From an uncultured Verrucomicrobiota bacterium (GTDB lineage: Bacteria > Verrucomicrobiota > Verrucomicrobiia > Limisphaerales > SXTU01), in NCBI GenBank assembly GCA_903863315.1, contig CAIPBN010000739.1, positions 1 to 8,552 on the forward strand: a DNA stretch of 8,552 nt. The letters are read 5' to 3'. Shown here piece after piece: positions 1-7,108 of this stretch (position 1 is its first letter; each line of letters starts with the position of its first letter). Below the pieces are notes generated by a model that was not told the DNA's origin, did not search any database, and saw nothing but the letters and a program-made list of their open reading frames with translations. The position numbers and the translations under genes were made by a program.

Positions 1-119
1 CAATCTGCGCGCGACAACGGTTCGGAGTTCATCACCCGGATCGTGCGCGGTGGCTCAAAGAAAATGGCATCAAGCTCATTTACATCCAACGAACCCAGAA
101 CAAATACCTATCAGTAGTT
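1..119 (+). pseudogene. Degraded IS3-type transposase (DDE integrase core) fragment
   Basis: Frame 1 from base 1 reads RDNGSEFI, the conserved block around the second catalytic Asp of IS3/IS481-type rve integrase domains. Near base 50 the similarity moves to another frame, starting at the tgg codon at 51. That frame reads WLKENGIKLIYIQ, which is the next conserved block of the same domain, then a short TQN-like stretch. The usual PG.P.QN..IESFN block and the final catalytic Glu are not recognisable. Frame 1 stops at 115-117. The remnant is therefore frameshifted, probably internally deleted, and cut by the window edge on its 5' side. It cannot encode an active transposase alone. No terminal inverted repeat is visible. 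The assignment rests on recall of family motifs, and the exact IS group is uncertain. Confidence 0.7.
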
Positions 120-132
120 AAAACATCGCAGC

Positions 133-354
133 ATGCAGATGCTGCTTGCTGCCCTGGTCGCCATTCCGGCGTTTTCTGCGATCGCAGCAGCGGCCGAAAA
201 ATCAACGGCGAAGGCTGTGGTGCCGGTAGCCTACATGGCTTTGATTAACGGCCGCGATCTCGCGATGTCCTGCCCGGCGCACACTCGTTCATATCCACCA
301 GTCGCGGTGCCCAGCGACGGCAAACTCAATCCTCCCGCAAGGAGCCAACGGTAA
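133..354 (+). CDS. Short ORF with signal-peptide-like N-terminus, doubtful gene
   Basis: A 73-codon ORF opens with a hydrophobic, alanine-rich stretch (MLLAALVAIPAFSAIAAAA) that resembles a signal peptide with a possible cleavage site near AAA-EK. The remainder is hydrophilic, shows no motif I recognise, and ends shortly before the convergent permease gene. There is no ribosome-binding site before the ATG. The ORF lies directly beside a decayed transposase, so it could be the truncated 5' end of a secreted-protein gene or a chance ORF. It is listed because the roughly 250 bases between the transposase remnant and base 365 hold nothing else that looks coding. Confidence 0.2.
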   Translation: MQMLLAALVAIPAFSAIAAAAEKSTAKAVVPVAYMALINGRDLAMSCPAHTRSYPPVAVPSDGKLNPPARSQR

Positions 355-364
355 AACCAAGCAT

Positions 365-1810
365 TCAAACCAAGGGGAAGAGCTTGGCCAGCAGCATCAC
401 CACGACCAGCCCGACCACGCCCATCACGCTCAACATGACGGTGAAGCTGCTGAGGCATTCCTTCTCGGTGAATCCGCTCATCTTGCAGATCACCCAGAAA
501 CCGCTGTCGTTCATCCACGGTCCCATCTTTGAGCCGCAGCCAATGGCCAGCGCCACCCAGACGGGATGGAAGCCCAGCAGTTCCGGCTTCGCCATGCTGC
601 CCAGCATCCCCACGGCGGTGACCATTGCCACCGTGGCAGAGCCTTGCGCCATCCGCACCACCGCCGTCACCGCCCACGCCAGCGGCAGGACGGCGATGTT
701 GTAGGTGGCCGACAATTCCTGCAGCCGGGTGCCGATGCCGGTTTGCTGAAGCACGCCACCGAACGCACCGCCGGCCGCGATGATCAGGATGATCAACCCC
801 GCCTCCTCCAGCGCGATGCCGACGCCCTTGTCCATCACCTCGCCGGTCTTCTGCTTTCCCTGCCACACCACGGTGCCCAAGGCAATGAGCGCCGCGATGC
901 CCAGCGCGATGGTCGAGTCGCCCAGCACACGGATCACATCAATCACCCACGGACAGGCGGCAAACCACTGGGCATAAAGCTGCGCGCCTCCCTTCGCGTC
1001 CAGCGGAGTGGCCGCGCTGATGAGGATGACGGGCAGGATGATGGGCATCGCCGCCAGCCAGAACGGTGGCAGTTGCTTCTCATCGCGCTGCAACAGCGCC
1101 TCGACATCGGCCAGGGAGGTCTTGACGGTGTCGCGGAGCGGGATGTCCAGCCGGCGGTTGATCCAATGCGCGTAGAGCTTGCCTGCGCCAGCAGTGATGG
1201 CGCCCACCACACAGCCACAGAGAATCATCAACCCCATGTCCACATCCAGCGCCTTCGCCACGAAGAGCGGCCCCGGCGTCGGCGGCACGAGCGAGTGCGT
1301 CATCGTCGCGCCCGCGATGATGCACAGGACATAGAGCGTGTAGTCGCGTCCGGTGCGCATCCGGGTCGCCTTCCCGAGGGGAATCATCAGCAGGAACACC
1401 GTCTCGAAGAAAACCGGAATGCCCAGCAGAAAGCCGCTCGCAAGGAACGCCAGCGGCGCGCGCTGCTCGCCCAGCACCCGCAGCGTCGAGCGCACGATGC
1501 GGTCCGCGCCGCCGCTGTCCAGCAGGCACTTGCCCACGATGGAAGCGAACGCGATCAGCACGCCGATACCTCCGACCGTCGCACCGAACTGCAACGTGAC
1601 CCGCTTGATGACGGGCTGTTCCGCCACCTTCTGGGCGGCCTCGGGGGTCAGCTCCTTGCTCAGGCCGTGCTTGACGATCGCTTCCGTCGGCGTGAGCGCG
1701 GCGACGATCAACGCGCCGATCACGAGTGCCAGAAATGCGTGCAGGCGCAGGGCGAGAATGCCGCCGAGCACCACGACCATGCCGATCAAAAAAATCCAAA
1801 GCGGGTCCAT
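365..1810 (-). CDS. GntP-family gluconate/sugar-acid:H+ symporter
   Basis: The product is a 481-residue, very hydrophobic inner-membrane protein of the GntP family, whose known members import gluconate and related sugar acids with protons. Family-typical segments are a glycine-rich stretch at residues 76-84, the HSLVPPTPGP motif at about 172-181, RMAQGSATVA at about 386-395, and GCGSKMGPWMNDSGFW at about 424-439. About a dozen hydrophobic segments are visible. It is somewhat longer than the roughly 440-residue norm, mostly because of a polar loop at residues 41-70. The ATG at 1808-1810 is preceded by AGGGA seven bases upstream, a weak ribosome-binding site. It lies 78 bases downstream of the glycosyltransferase gene on the same strand and may share its transcript. 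No kinase or dehydrogenase for sugar acids lies beside it, so the substrate cannot be fixed from context. No terminator was seen after the stop. Confidence 0.9.
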   Translation of the reverse strand: MDPLWIFLIGMVVVLGGILALRLHAFLALVIGALIVAALTPTEAIVKHGLSKELTPEAAQKVAEQPVIKRVTLQFGATVGGIGVLIAFASIVGKCLLDSGGADRIVRSTLRVLGEQRAPLAFLASGFLLGIPVFFETVFLLMIPLGKATRMRTGRDYTLYVLCIIAGATMTHSLVPPTPGPLFVAKALDVDMGLMILCGCVVGAITAGAGKLYAHWINRRLDIPLRDTVKTSLADVEALLQRDEKQLPPFWLAAMPIILPVILISAATPLDAKGGAQLYAQWFAACPWVIDVIRVLGDSTIALGIAALIALGTVVWQGKQKTGEVMDKGVGIALEEAGLIILIIAAGGAFGGVLQQTGIGTRLQELSATYNIAVLPLAWAVTAVVRMAQGSATVAMVTAVGMLGSMAKPELLGFHPVWVALAIGCGSKMGPWMNDSGFWVICKMSGFTEKECLSSFTVMLSVMGVVGLVVVMLLAKLFPLV

Positions 1811-1888
1811 AAGGATGTCCCTGTGTGGGGCTGGCGGGAGTCTCCCGGCGGGAGTTGGCGGTGTCCAGACCGGACTGCTGAACCCGGG
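1811..1888 (-). promoter_or_regulatory. Intercistronic leader with two mutually exclusive hairpins
   Basis: In the gap between the glycosyltransferase stop and the permease start, three 6-base arms lie in a row on the plus strand: CGGGAG at 1835-1840, CTCCCG at 1842-1847 and CGGGAG at 1849-1854. The central arm is complementary to both flanking arms, separated by one base on either side, so only one hairpin can form at a time. They lie about 25-44 bases upstream of the permease ATG in the mRNA. No U-run follows, so neither is a rho-independent terminator. A regulatory role is only inferred, and chance in GC-rich DNA is a real alternative. Confidence 0.3.
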
Positions 1889-3697
1889 TCACTGATTGGT
1901 GAACAGCTCCCAGTCCCCGGATTGCAGCACCAGGCGCATCGGTTTTTCCCGGGCCAGAAAGCGTGCCTGCACAAAGGCGCCCTTGAAGCCGACCACCAGC
2001 ACGCGCCGTTCGCCTTGCAGCAGACGGGCATAAGCTGCGTCGTCTTTCAGCAGGCGGTCGCCCAGTCGCTCCCGGTTGCCGGGGAAGGCCAGTGGCATCC
2101 GGTGTTCCGGCAAGCCGGAGAAATACGGACGTTGCTGGGCGTTGATGGCGGGGTGCGCGTAAAAGGGCAGGCCTTGCGGAATGCGATGCCGCACCACGAC
2201 CGCGTTGCCGGGTTTGAACTCCCGTTTCAGGGCCAGCGCCAGGGGCTTGAGCGTCTGATTGCTGCGGAGTTCAGTTTCCACCAGCGGAGTGAGCCGGGCG
2301 GTTGACAGCAGGCACACCGCCGCCAGTCCTGCCGCCCAGCGGGTGCACAGGGCCGCCGTCCACTTCCGGCTTTCCCAGGCCACGGCCGCGAGCATCAATC
2401 CGGCGGCGATGGGCGCGAACTTGACCCAGACTTGATCCTGGATCTTGAACGCAAACCGGCATGCCAGCGGGAAGGCCAGCAATACGAGCACGGCTCCGGT
2501 GGCCACCGCGCGCCACACAACCGGTGGGGGAGCGCTCACCGGCTCTGCTGCTGTCGAGCTGAAGATCGCTGGCCAGCGCAACGCCACCAACGCCGCCAGT
2601 GGCGGGAACAGCGGCAGGATGTAGTGCATCAGCTTGGCGCTGTTGAGCGAGAAGAGCACGAAGGTCACGCCGGCCCACACCGAGAGCAGCAGCCACCCGT
2701 CCTGCATCCGTGCATCCAGTGACCGCCAGTGGTCGCGCCGCCACAGCCAGCCCAGCAGCGGGGTCCACGGCAGGAAGCCGATGAGCAGCACGGGCACGAA
2801 AAACCAGATGGGCTGGGCGCGGTTCTTCGCCGCAGCCTCAAGCGCGTGTCCCACTACCTGTCCGCGCACCATGTAGTCGAACGAATGCGGCACGGCACCC
2901 CAGACCATCCAATACCAGGGCACGGCGAGCACCGAGAAGAGCGTTGCGCCCGCCACGGCCCCAAGGAGCAGGATGCTCAAGCGGGCCCCCGCCACTTTTC
3001 GCCGCCACCACAGCAAGGTGCCAAACGCCAGCAACGGGATGATCAGGGCAATGGGGCCTTTGGTCAGCGCCCCGCCCGCCATGGCGGCCCAGGCGGCCAG
3101 TTGCCAGCCGAAACTGCGCCGCGCAGCCAGTCCGCGCGCATCCGCAGCGGGATCGGGTTCATCCTCGCCCGCTTTCGTTGAGGGTTGAGGGATGACGTTT
3201 GAAGGGCCTTCCAGCTCGTCGAGGCTCCGCCAGCTTCGCCAGAAGAAATACATGGCCCAGGCGATGAACTGGGTGAGGAACATGTCCGTGGTGAGCATCC
3301 GGGCCATCACCCAAAAGAGCGCCGTGGTGCCCAGCAGCAAAGCACTGCCGCGCGCGGCGGCCGCACCCGCCAGCGAGCGCACCAGCAGGAACACCGCCCA
3401 GACCGTGCTCAAACCGGCCAGCGCCAGCGGCAGCCGCGCCGCCCACTCATTCACGCCGAACACCGAGAGCGAGGCCGCCACCGCCCAGTAGGTAAAGGGC
3501 GGCTTGTCCAGATGCGGCACATACCAGATGTGCGGGACCAGCCAGTTGCCGGTCTCGACCATCTCGCGGGCGATCTCGGCGTAGCGGCCTTCGTCCGGCT
3601 CATTGAGCGCACGCGTGCCGAGGAAACCGAAGGCGAGCAGCAGCAGGAAGGGCAGGAACCACCAAGGGGAGCGTTCGTTGGAGTCGGCTTGCGGCAC
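1889..3697 (-). CDS. ArnT/PMT-type (GT83-like) membrane glycosyltransferase
   Basis: The product is a 602-residue polytopic membrane protein resembling ArnT and related lipid-linked-sugar transferases. These move a sugar from a polyprenyl phosphate carrier to lipid A or another acceptor on the periplasmic face. After TM1 (about residues 12-28) comes NEPDEGRYAEIAREM (32-46), with the Asp/Glu pair expected at the catalytic loop, then LDKPPFTYW (63-71), also a family hallmark. Further hydrophobic segments run to about residue 465, followed by a roughly 135-residue soluble C-terminal part. Residues 159-195 form a polar insert between two membrane segments, probably cytoplasmic. The start is GTG at 3695-3697: the frame is open further upstream but offers no ATG, and the first in-frame ATG would remove the catalytic loop. 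No Shine-Dalgarno is seen. Sugar and acceptor cannot be assigned from sequence, and no aminoarabinose pathway genes lie nearby. Confidence 0.85.
   Translation of the reverse strand: MPQADSNERSPWWFLPFLLLLAFGFLGTRALNEPDEGRYAEIAREMVETGNWLVPHIWYVPHLDKPPFTYWAVAASLSVFGVNEWAARLPLALAGLSTVWAVFLLVRSLAGAAAARGSALLLGTTALFWVMARMLTTDMFLTQFIAWAMYFFWRSWRSLDELEGPSNVIPQPSTKAGEDEPDPAADARGLAARRSFGWQLAAWAAMAGGALTKGPIALIIPLLAFGTLLWWRRKVAGARLSILLLGAVAGATLFSVLAVPWYWMVWGAVPHSFDYMVRGQVVGHALEAAAKNRAQPIWFFVPVLLIGFLPWTPLLGWLWRRDHWRSLDARMQDGWLLLSVWAGVTFVLFSLNSAKLMHYILPLFPPLAALVALRWPAIFSSTAAEPVSAPPPVVWRAVATGAVLVLLAFPLACRFAFKIQDQVWVKFAPIAAGLMLAAVAWESRKWTAALCTRWAAGLAAVCLLSTARLTPLVETELRSNQTLKPLALALKREFKPGNAVVVRHRIPQGLPFYAHPAINAQQRPYFSGLPEHRMPLAFPGNRERLGDRLLKDDAAYARLLQGERRVLVVGFKGAFVQARFLAREKPMRLVLQSGDWELFTNQ
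3146..3173. repeat. Hairpin-forming element inside the glycosyltransferase gene
   Basis: AGCGGG at 3146-3151 pairs perfectly with CCCGCT at 3168-3173. Inside this, CGGG at 3154-3157 pairs with CTCG at 3164-3167 (one G-T), leaving a two-base bulge and the loop TTCATC. It encodes residues 175-184 (KAGEDEPDPA) of the glycosyltransferase, in the middle of its hydrophilic insert. The shape fits an inserted REP-like or MITE-like palindrome kept in frame, but only one copy is present in the window. Confidence 0.4.
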
Positions 3698-3804
3698 GGC
3701 AGAGTTGTAGTGGGGCGAAGCGGGGGGAGAAAGTGATTACTAATTAGTCGTGAACGTGGCCTTGGCCGGAACTAAGCACTCAATACCAATCGCTCCTTCA
3801 CCGC
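3698..3804. other. Gap between peptidase stop and glycosyltransferase start
   Basis: This 107-base stretch separates two genes on the minus strand. It is more AT-rich around 3737-3750 (attactaattagt), a plausible promoter zone for the glycosyltransferase, but I could not place a convincing -35/-10 pair. GGCCTTGGCC at 3759-3768 is a perfect palindrome without a following U-run, so it is not a standard terminator for the peptidase. Confidence 0.3.
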
Positions 3805-5727
3805 TCAGTTCAGCAGGTTCTCCTTGAAGAACAGGACGGTCGAGAGGAGCTGAAAATCCGCGTTTCGCTTTTTGGCGAAACCGTGCCCTTCGTCCTTGGC
3901 CATCAGATACCAGACCTTGCCGCCGGCGGTCCGGATGGCCTTGACCATCTGCTCGGACTCGGTGACCGGCACGCGCGGGTCGTTTTTTCCCTGCACGACG
4001 AAGAGCGGTTTCTTGATGCGGGCGGCATGGTTCGCGGGCGAAATCCGTTCAAGGAATTCCTTCATCTGCGGGTCGCGTTCGTCGCCGTATTCCACGCGGC
4101 GCAGATCGCGGCGGTAGTCCTGCGTGTTGTTGAGGAAGGTGACGAAATTGGAGATGCCCACCACATCCACGCCACAGCGCAGGACATTGGCATACATGAT
4201 CATGCAGGCCAGGCTCATGTAGCCGCCGTAGCTGCCGCCCGTCACCGCGATGCGGTCGCGGTCCAGCTCGGGCTGGCGTGCGATCCACGCCAGCACGGCG
4301 GCGATGTCCTTCACCGAGTCCTCGCGCTTGAAGCCGTTGTCGAGCGTGAGGAAGGTCTTCCCATAGCCGGCCGAGCCGCGGACGTTGGGGTAGATGAGGG
4401 CGATGCCCAGCTCGTTGAGAAAGTAGTTGTTGCGGGCCTGGAAACCCGGGCGCGACTGGCCTTCCGGTCCGCCGTGGATGCTCACAATCACCGGCCGCGG
4501 CCCGGGAAATTTCTTCGGGTCCGGCCGGTAGGCGATGGCGCTGATGAGCACGCCGTCGAACGTGCTGAGCTTGAACAACTCCGGCTCGACGAACTCCTCG
4601 GGGTTCAACCCGCCGGTGGCGCTTTTGGTCCAGCGTTCCAGTGTGCCGGCCTTCACATCATAGGAATACACGTCCAGCGGTGACTTGGCGGAATTGAGGT
4701 TGAAGGCCAGGTCGCGCGAATTGGAATGCCATTCGAGCCCGCTCACGGTGCCGAGCGGGAGCTTGGGTTTGGGCAGCGCCTTGCCGTTCTTGGCGTCCAT
4801 GAAGTTCAGCGTGCCCACGCCCGCCTCATTCGTGACGAAGGCGATGACCTTGCCATCGGGTGACTGCTCGAACTCCTCGACATCCCACGCGATGTTCGCG
4901 GTCAGGGTGGTCTGCTCGCCGTTCTTCAAGTTGATGCGGATCAACTGCTGGAACTCGGAATCATCATCCGAGCTCGCGAACACGGCCTTGCCATCCCGGC
5001 TGAAGCGGGCGTGGCCGTAGGCGACCTTGTCCTTGCCGGGGCGGGTGAGCTGCGAGCGCTTGCCCGTGCGGGCATCCACCAGGTGCAGGTGGCTTTCGTT
5101 GATGGAGATGTATTGCTGCACCAGGATGAGGTTGTCGTCCGGAGACCAGTCCAGCACCCCCCAGCCGCCGCCTGTGAGCTGCGCCAGCAGGCGGTCGGAT
5201 TTCGGGTCGGCCGGGTTCATCACCCACAGATCGTTGTCCTTCCCGGTGCGGCGGGTCGAAGTGTAGGCGAGGTAGAGCGCTCCGTTGGAAAAGCGGGCTC
5301 CGGTGTTGCGCGAGGTGCCATCCGTCAACAGCGTGACGCGGCCATCTTGAAAATCCACCCGGTAAAGCTGGTAAAACTCCCCGCCGCCGGTGTCCTGCGA
5401 ATAGACCGCGAAATCACCGGCCCGGGGCCGATACTGGGCGCTGCGCACCGGCTCGGAGCCGAAGGTGATCTGCTGCGGCACCCCGCCGGGCGTCTTGACC
5501 ACGTGGAGCTGCGCCGTCTCCGTGGCGCGCGTGGTGATGAGCAGCTCGCGGCGGATGGGATGCCACCCCTGAAAGGCCGCCGTGCGGAATTCCAGATAAC
5601 GCCCCACGTCCTGCCGCAGCTCCGGCGTGATGGCGGGCACGCCCTCGACGACGAGGTTGTCGGGCACCTGTGCGGAAACCGCGAGGGTTAGGAGGAGGAC
5701 CGGGAGGCTCGGCAGCAGCTTCTTCAT
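3805..5727 (-). CDS. Secreted S9-family (prolyl oligopeptidase-type) serine peptidase
   Basis: The product is a 640-residue exported peptidase of family S9, probably cleaving peptides in the periplasm. Residues 1-19 form a signal peptide (KK, a leucine-rich core, then AVSA before QVP). Residues of about 40-370 look like a TolB/DPP4-like beta-propeller with repeated SPDG/SRDG-type blades (for example WSPDD at 194, FSRDG at 242, QSPDG at 288). The C-terminal alpha/beta-hydrolase domain has an HGGPEG oxyanion-type motif at 418-423, the nucleophile Ser499 in GGSYGGY, Asp583 in QGKNDPRVP and His615 in DEGHGF, so the catalytic triad is complete. The frame stays open upstream to 5940, but the extension has no signal sequence and overlaps the divergent aquaporin, so the ATG at 5725-5727 is chosen. 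No Shine-Dalgarno precedes it. Peptide specificity (dipeptidyl, oligo- or acylaminoacyl-peptidase) cannot be decided. Confidence 0.93.
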   Translation of the reverse strand: MKKLLPSLPVLLLTLAVSAQVPDNLVVEGVPAITPELRQDVGRYLEFRTAAFQGWHPIRRELLITTRATETAQLHVVKTPGGVPQQITFGSEPVRSAQYRPRAGDFAVYSQDTGGGEFYQLYRVDFQDGRVTLLTDGTSRNTGARFSNGALYLAYTSTRRTGKDNDLWVMNPADPKSDRLLAQLTGGGWGVLDWSPDDNLILVQQYISINESHLHLVDARTGKRSQLTRPGKDKVAYGHARFSRDGKAVFASSDDDSEFQQLIRINLKNGEQTTLTANIAWDVEEFEQSPDGKVIAFVTNEAGVGTLNFMDAKNGKALPKPKLPLGTVSGLEWHSNSRDLAFNLNSAKSPLDVYSYDVKAGTLERWTKSATGGLNPEEFVEPELFKLSTFDGVLISAIAYRPDPKKFPGPRPVIVSIHGGPEGQSRPGFQARNNYFLNELGIALIYPNVRGSAGYGKTFLTLDNGFKREDSVKDIAAVLAWIARQPELDRDRIAVTGGSYGGYMSLACMIMYANVLRCGVDVVGISNFVTFLNNTQDYRRDLRRVEYGDERDPQMKEFLERISPANHAARIKKPLFVVQGKNDPRVPVTESEQMVKAIRTAGGKVWYLMAKDEGHGFAKKRNADFQLLSTVLFFKENLLN

Positions 5728-5842
5728 GATGCTGGCCAGCGGTGTAACAGAAACGCCTGCGGAGGCAAACAAGGTTTCCAGTTTCGGACAGCTTGGAATC
5801 GTCACTTGGCATTTCCCAGCCCGCCGCCTCATCCTCCGGCAC
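5728..5842. promoter_or_regulatory. Divergent intergenic region (peptidase / aquaporin)
   Basis: These 115 bases separate the starts of two divergent genes and must hold both promoters if each gene has its own. On the minus strand, TTGTTT and TGTTAC lie 17 bases apart ahead of the peptidase, but each matches the sigma-70 consensus at only three of six positions. No strong pair was found for the aquaporin, and no clear operator. The evidence for a promoter is mainly positional. Confidence 0.35.
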
Positions 5843-6511
5843 ATGAAGAAGTTTGCGGCGGAAGCCATCGGCACGTTCGCACTCGTGTTCGCGGGCACGG
5901 GGGCCATCATCATCAACCAAACCAGCAATGGTGCCATCACGCATGTGGGGATCGCCCTGACTTTCGGGCTGATCGTGCTGGCGATGATTTACACGCTGGG
6001 CGAGGTTTCCGGCGCGCACTTGAACCCGGCGGTGACGCTGGCCTTCTGCACGGCTGGCCGGCTGCCTTGGAGCGAGGCGCTGCCTTACCTGGCCAGCCAG
6101 GGGGCCGGGGCGTTTGCCGCCAGCGGCCTGCTCCGCTGGCTGTTTCCGCAGCACGCCACGCTCGGGGCCACCCTGCCGGCGGGAGCCCCCTTGCAGTCCT
6201 TTGTGCTCGAAGTGGTGCTCACGGCGATCCTGATGTTCGTGATTTTGAACGTCTCCACCGGGGCGAAAGAGAAAGGCATCACGGCGGGCATCGCGGTCGG
6301 TTCCATCATTGCACTGGAGGCCATGTTTGCTGGACCCATCAGTGGTGCCTCAATGAATCCGGTCCGGTCGCTGGCCCCGGCCGTCTGCTCCGGACATTGG
6401 GAGCACTTGTGGATCTACCTCCTCGCTCCGCTCGTGGGCGCTCAACTGGCCGTGCCCGCCTGCCGTTGCGTGCAGGCGGAGGGATGCTGTGGCGCGGTGA
6501 AAATGGCGTGA
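5843..6511 (+). CDS. Aquaporin / MIP-family channel, NIP/AqpN-like
   Basis: The product is a 222-residue membrane channel of the major intrinsic protein family with six hydrophobic segments in two repeats. The first pore motif is NPA (residues 61-63, in SGAHLNPAVT) and the second is NPV (172-174, in GPISGASMNPVRS). The stretches AGTGAIIIN and GPISGASMNP resemble plant NIPs and bacterial AqpN channels, known for uncharged metalloids such as arsenite and boric acid as well as water or glycerol. By hand alignment the selectivity filter is Phe41, Ala160, Ala169, Arg175, unlike the Phe-His-Thr/Cys-Arg of strict water channels. The C-terminal tail (206-222) contains CRC and CC. The frame is open upstream, but the ATG at 5843 gives the family's usual MKKFAAEAIGT start. 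No Shine-Dalgarno is seen. No ars genes are nearby, so the substrate is open. Confidence 0.93.
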   Translation: MKKFAAEAIGTFALVFAGTGAIIINQTSNGAITHVGIALTFGLIVLAMIYTLGEVSGAHLNPAVTLAFCTAGRLPWSEALPYLASQGAGAFAASGLLRWLFPQHATLGATLPAGAPLQSFVLEVVLTAILMFVILNVSTGAKEKGITAGIAVGSIIALEAMFAGPISGASMNPVRSLAPAVCSGHWEHLWIYLLAPLVGAQLAVPACRCVQAEGCCGAVKMA

Positions 6512-6601
6512 TGCAAGATGTCTGAAACCGGGCATGGGTGCAGAATGTCCGGCTCCCCCCCCGATCAGTCCACTTGCTGCGGCGCGATGTTTCCCGGTCA
6601 G

Positions 6602-6636
6602 AAAATAAAAAGAGGCGGGACCGGAGTCCCGCCTCT
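6602..6636 (-). terminator. Rho-independent terminator of the rpsP-rplS operon
   Basis: AGAGGCGGGAC (6611-6621) and GTCCCGCCTCT (6626-6636) are perfect 11-base inverted repeats around a four-base loop. Read on the minus strand the stem is followed at once by TTTTATTTTC (6610-6601), a proper U-rich tail. It lies 26 bases after the rplS stop. On the plus strand no T-run follows the stem, so it probably does not terminate the convergent aquaporin transcript by the same mechanism. Confidence 0.93.
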
Positions 6637-6662
6637 GTCGGAAAAACATGTGGTGCGCCTGA

Positions 6663-7034
6663 TTACTCCGCGCTGCTCTGGCGGGTGTCCTTTTCCTTCA
6701 CGGCGGTGGCACCCTTGCCCACGCGCTTGCGCAGGTAGGTGAGCTTCGCCCGGCGGACGGAGCCCTGGCGCTCGACTTCAATCTTGTCCACGCGGGGGGA
6801 GTTGACGGGGAAGATGCGCTCGACACCCTCGCCGTAGCTGATGCGGCGCACGGTGAAGGACTCTTCCAAGCCCCGGCCACGCTTGCCGATGACGACGCCG
6901 CTGAAAATCTGGATGCGCTCCTTGTCGCCTTCCACAACCTTGGTGTGGACGCGGACGGAATCGCCCACGTTGAAGGGGGTCTTGTCCTTGCGGAGCTGTT
7001 CGCCGTGAATTTTGTCGAGTAGTGCCTGATTCAT
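6663..7034 (-). CDS. rplS: 50S ribosomal protein L19
   Basis: The product is a 123-residue basic protein, L19 (bL19), located at the 30S-50S interface. Typical L19 segments are FNVGDSVRVHTKVVEGDKERIQ (about residues 21-42), FSGVVIGKRGRGLEESFTVRRIS (44-66), GVERIFPVNSPRVDKIEV (70-87) and RRAKLTYLRKRVGK (94-107). The C-terminal 16 residues are a variable, charged tail. The frame extends upstream, but the ATG at 7032-7034 matches the usual L19 N-terminus (MNQALLDKI). No Shine-Dalgarno is present. It is the last gene of the operon, 83 bases after trmD and just before the terminator. Two hairpins in its leader may affect its translation. Confidence 0.97.
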   Translation of the reverse strand: MNQALLDKIHGEQLRKDKTPFNVGDSVRVHTKVVEGDKERIQIFSGVVIGKRGRGLEESFTVRRISYGEGVERIFPVNSPRVDKIEVERQGSVRRAKLTYLRKRVGKGATAVKEKDTRQSSAE

Positions 7035-7050
7035 AAATTGTTTCGGTTTT

Positions 7051-7068
7051 GGCGGGGGTGTCCCCACC
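7051..7068 (-). promoter_or_regulatory. Candidate hairpin in the rplS leader
   Basis: On the plus strand GG-C-GGGG at 7051-7057 can pair with CCCC-A-CC at 7062-7068, with one C/A mismatch and a four-base loop. In the mRNA it sits 17-34 bases upstream of the rplS ATG, close enough to affect ribosome access. No known L19 leader motif was recognised, and the function is inferred from position. Confidence 0.3.
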
Positions 7069-7091
7069 GGTTTTTCGTTTTGCTTTCGGAA

Positions 7092-7108
7092 GGCGGTCAC
7101 TGACCGCC
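7092..7108. repeat. Perfect palindrome between trmD and rplS (REP-like)
   Basis: GGCGGTCA (7092-7099) and TGACCGCC (7101-7108) are perfect inverted repeats around a single C. As RNA this gives a 7-bp stem with a three-base loop. It starts about nine bases after the trmD stop. No U-run follows on the minus strand, so it is not a classical terminator. It could be a REP-like element, an mRNA-stabilising or processing hairpin, or a protein-binding dyad. Confidence 0.5.

Noticed and set aside
566..2305. Long plus-strand ORF (579 codons) opposite the permease and glycosyltransferase
   Set aside because: It spans two real genes and the gap between them on the other strand. Its translation is rich in Arg, His, Gln and Gly with no domain pattern, typical of an antisense shadow in GC-rich DNA.
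3759..3768. GGCCTTGGCC palindrome after the peptidase gene as a terminator
   Set aside because: The stem is short and no U-run follows on the minus strand.
3883..4683. Plus-strand ORF (266 codons) opposite the S9 peptidase
   Set aside because: It is antisense to the catalytic domain, whose motifs are all present on the minus strand. The composition is that of a shadow frame.
5728..5940. Extending the S9 peptidase start upstream to 5940
   Set aside because: This would bury the clear signal peptide 71 residues inside the protein and overlap the divergent aquaporin gene.
6611..6636. Bidirectional terminator also serving the aquaporin gene
   Set aside because: On the plus strand the stem is followed by gtcggaaaaac rather than a T-run, so only the minus-strand reading fits a rho-independent terminator.
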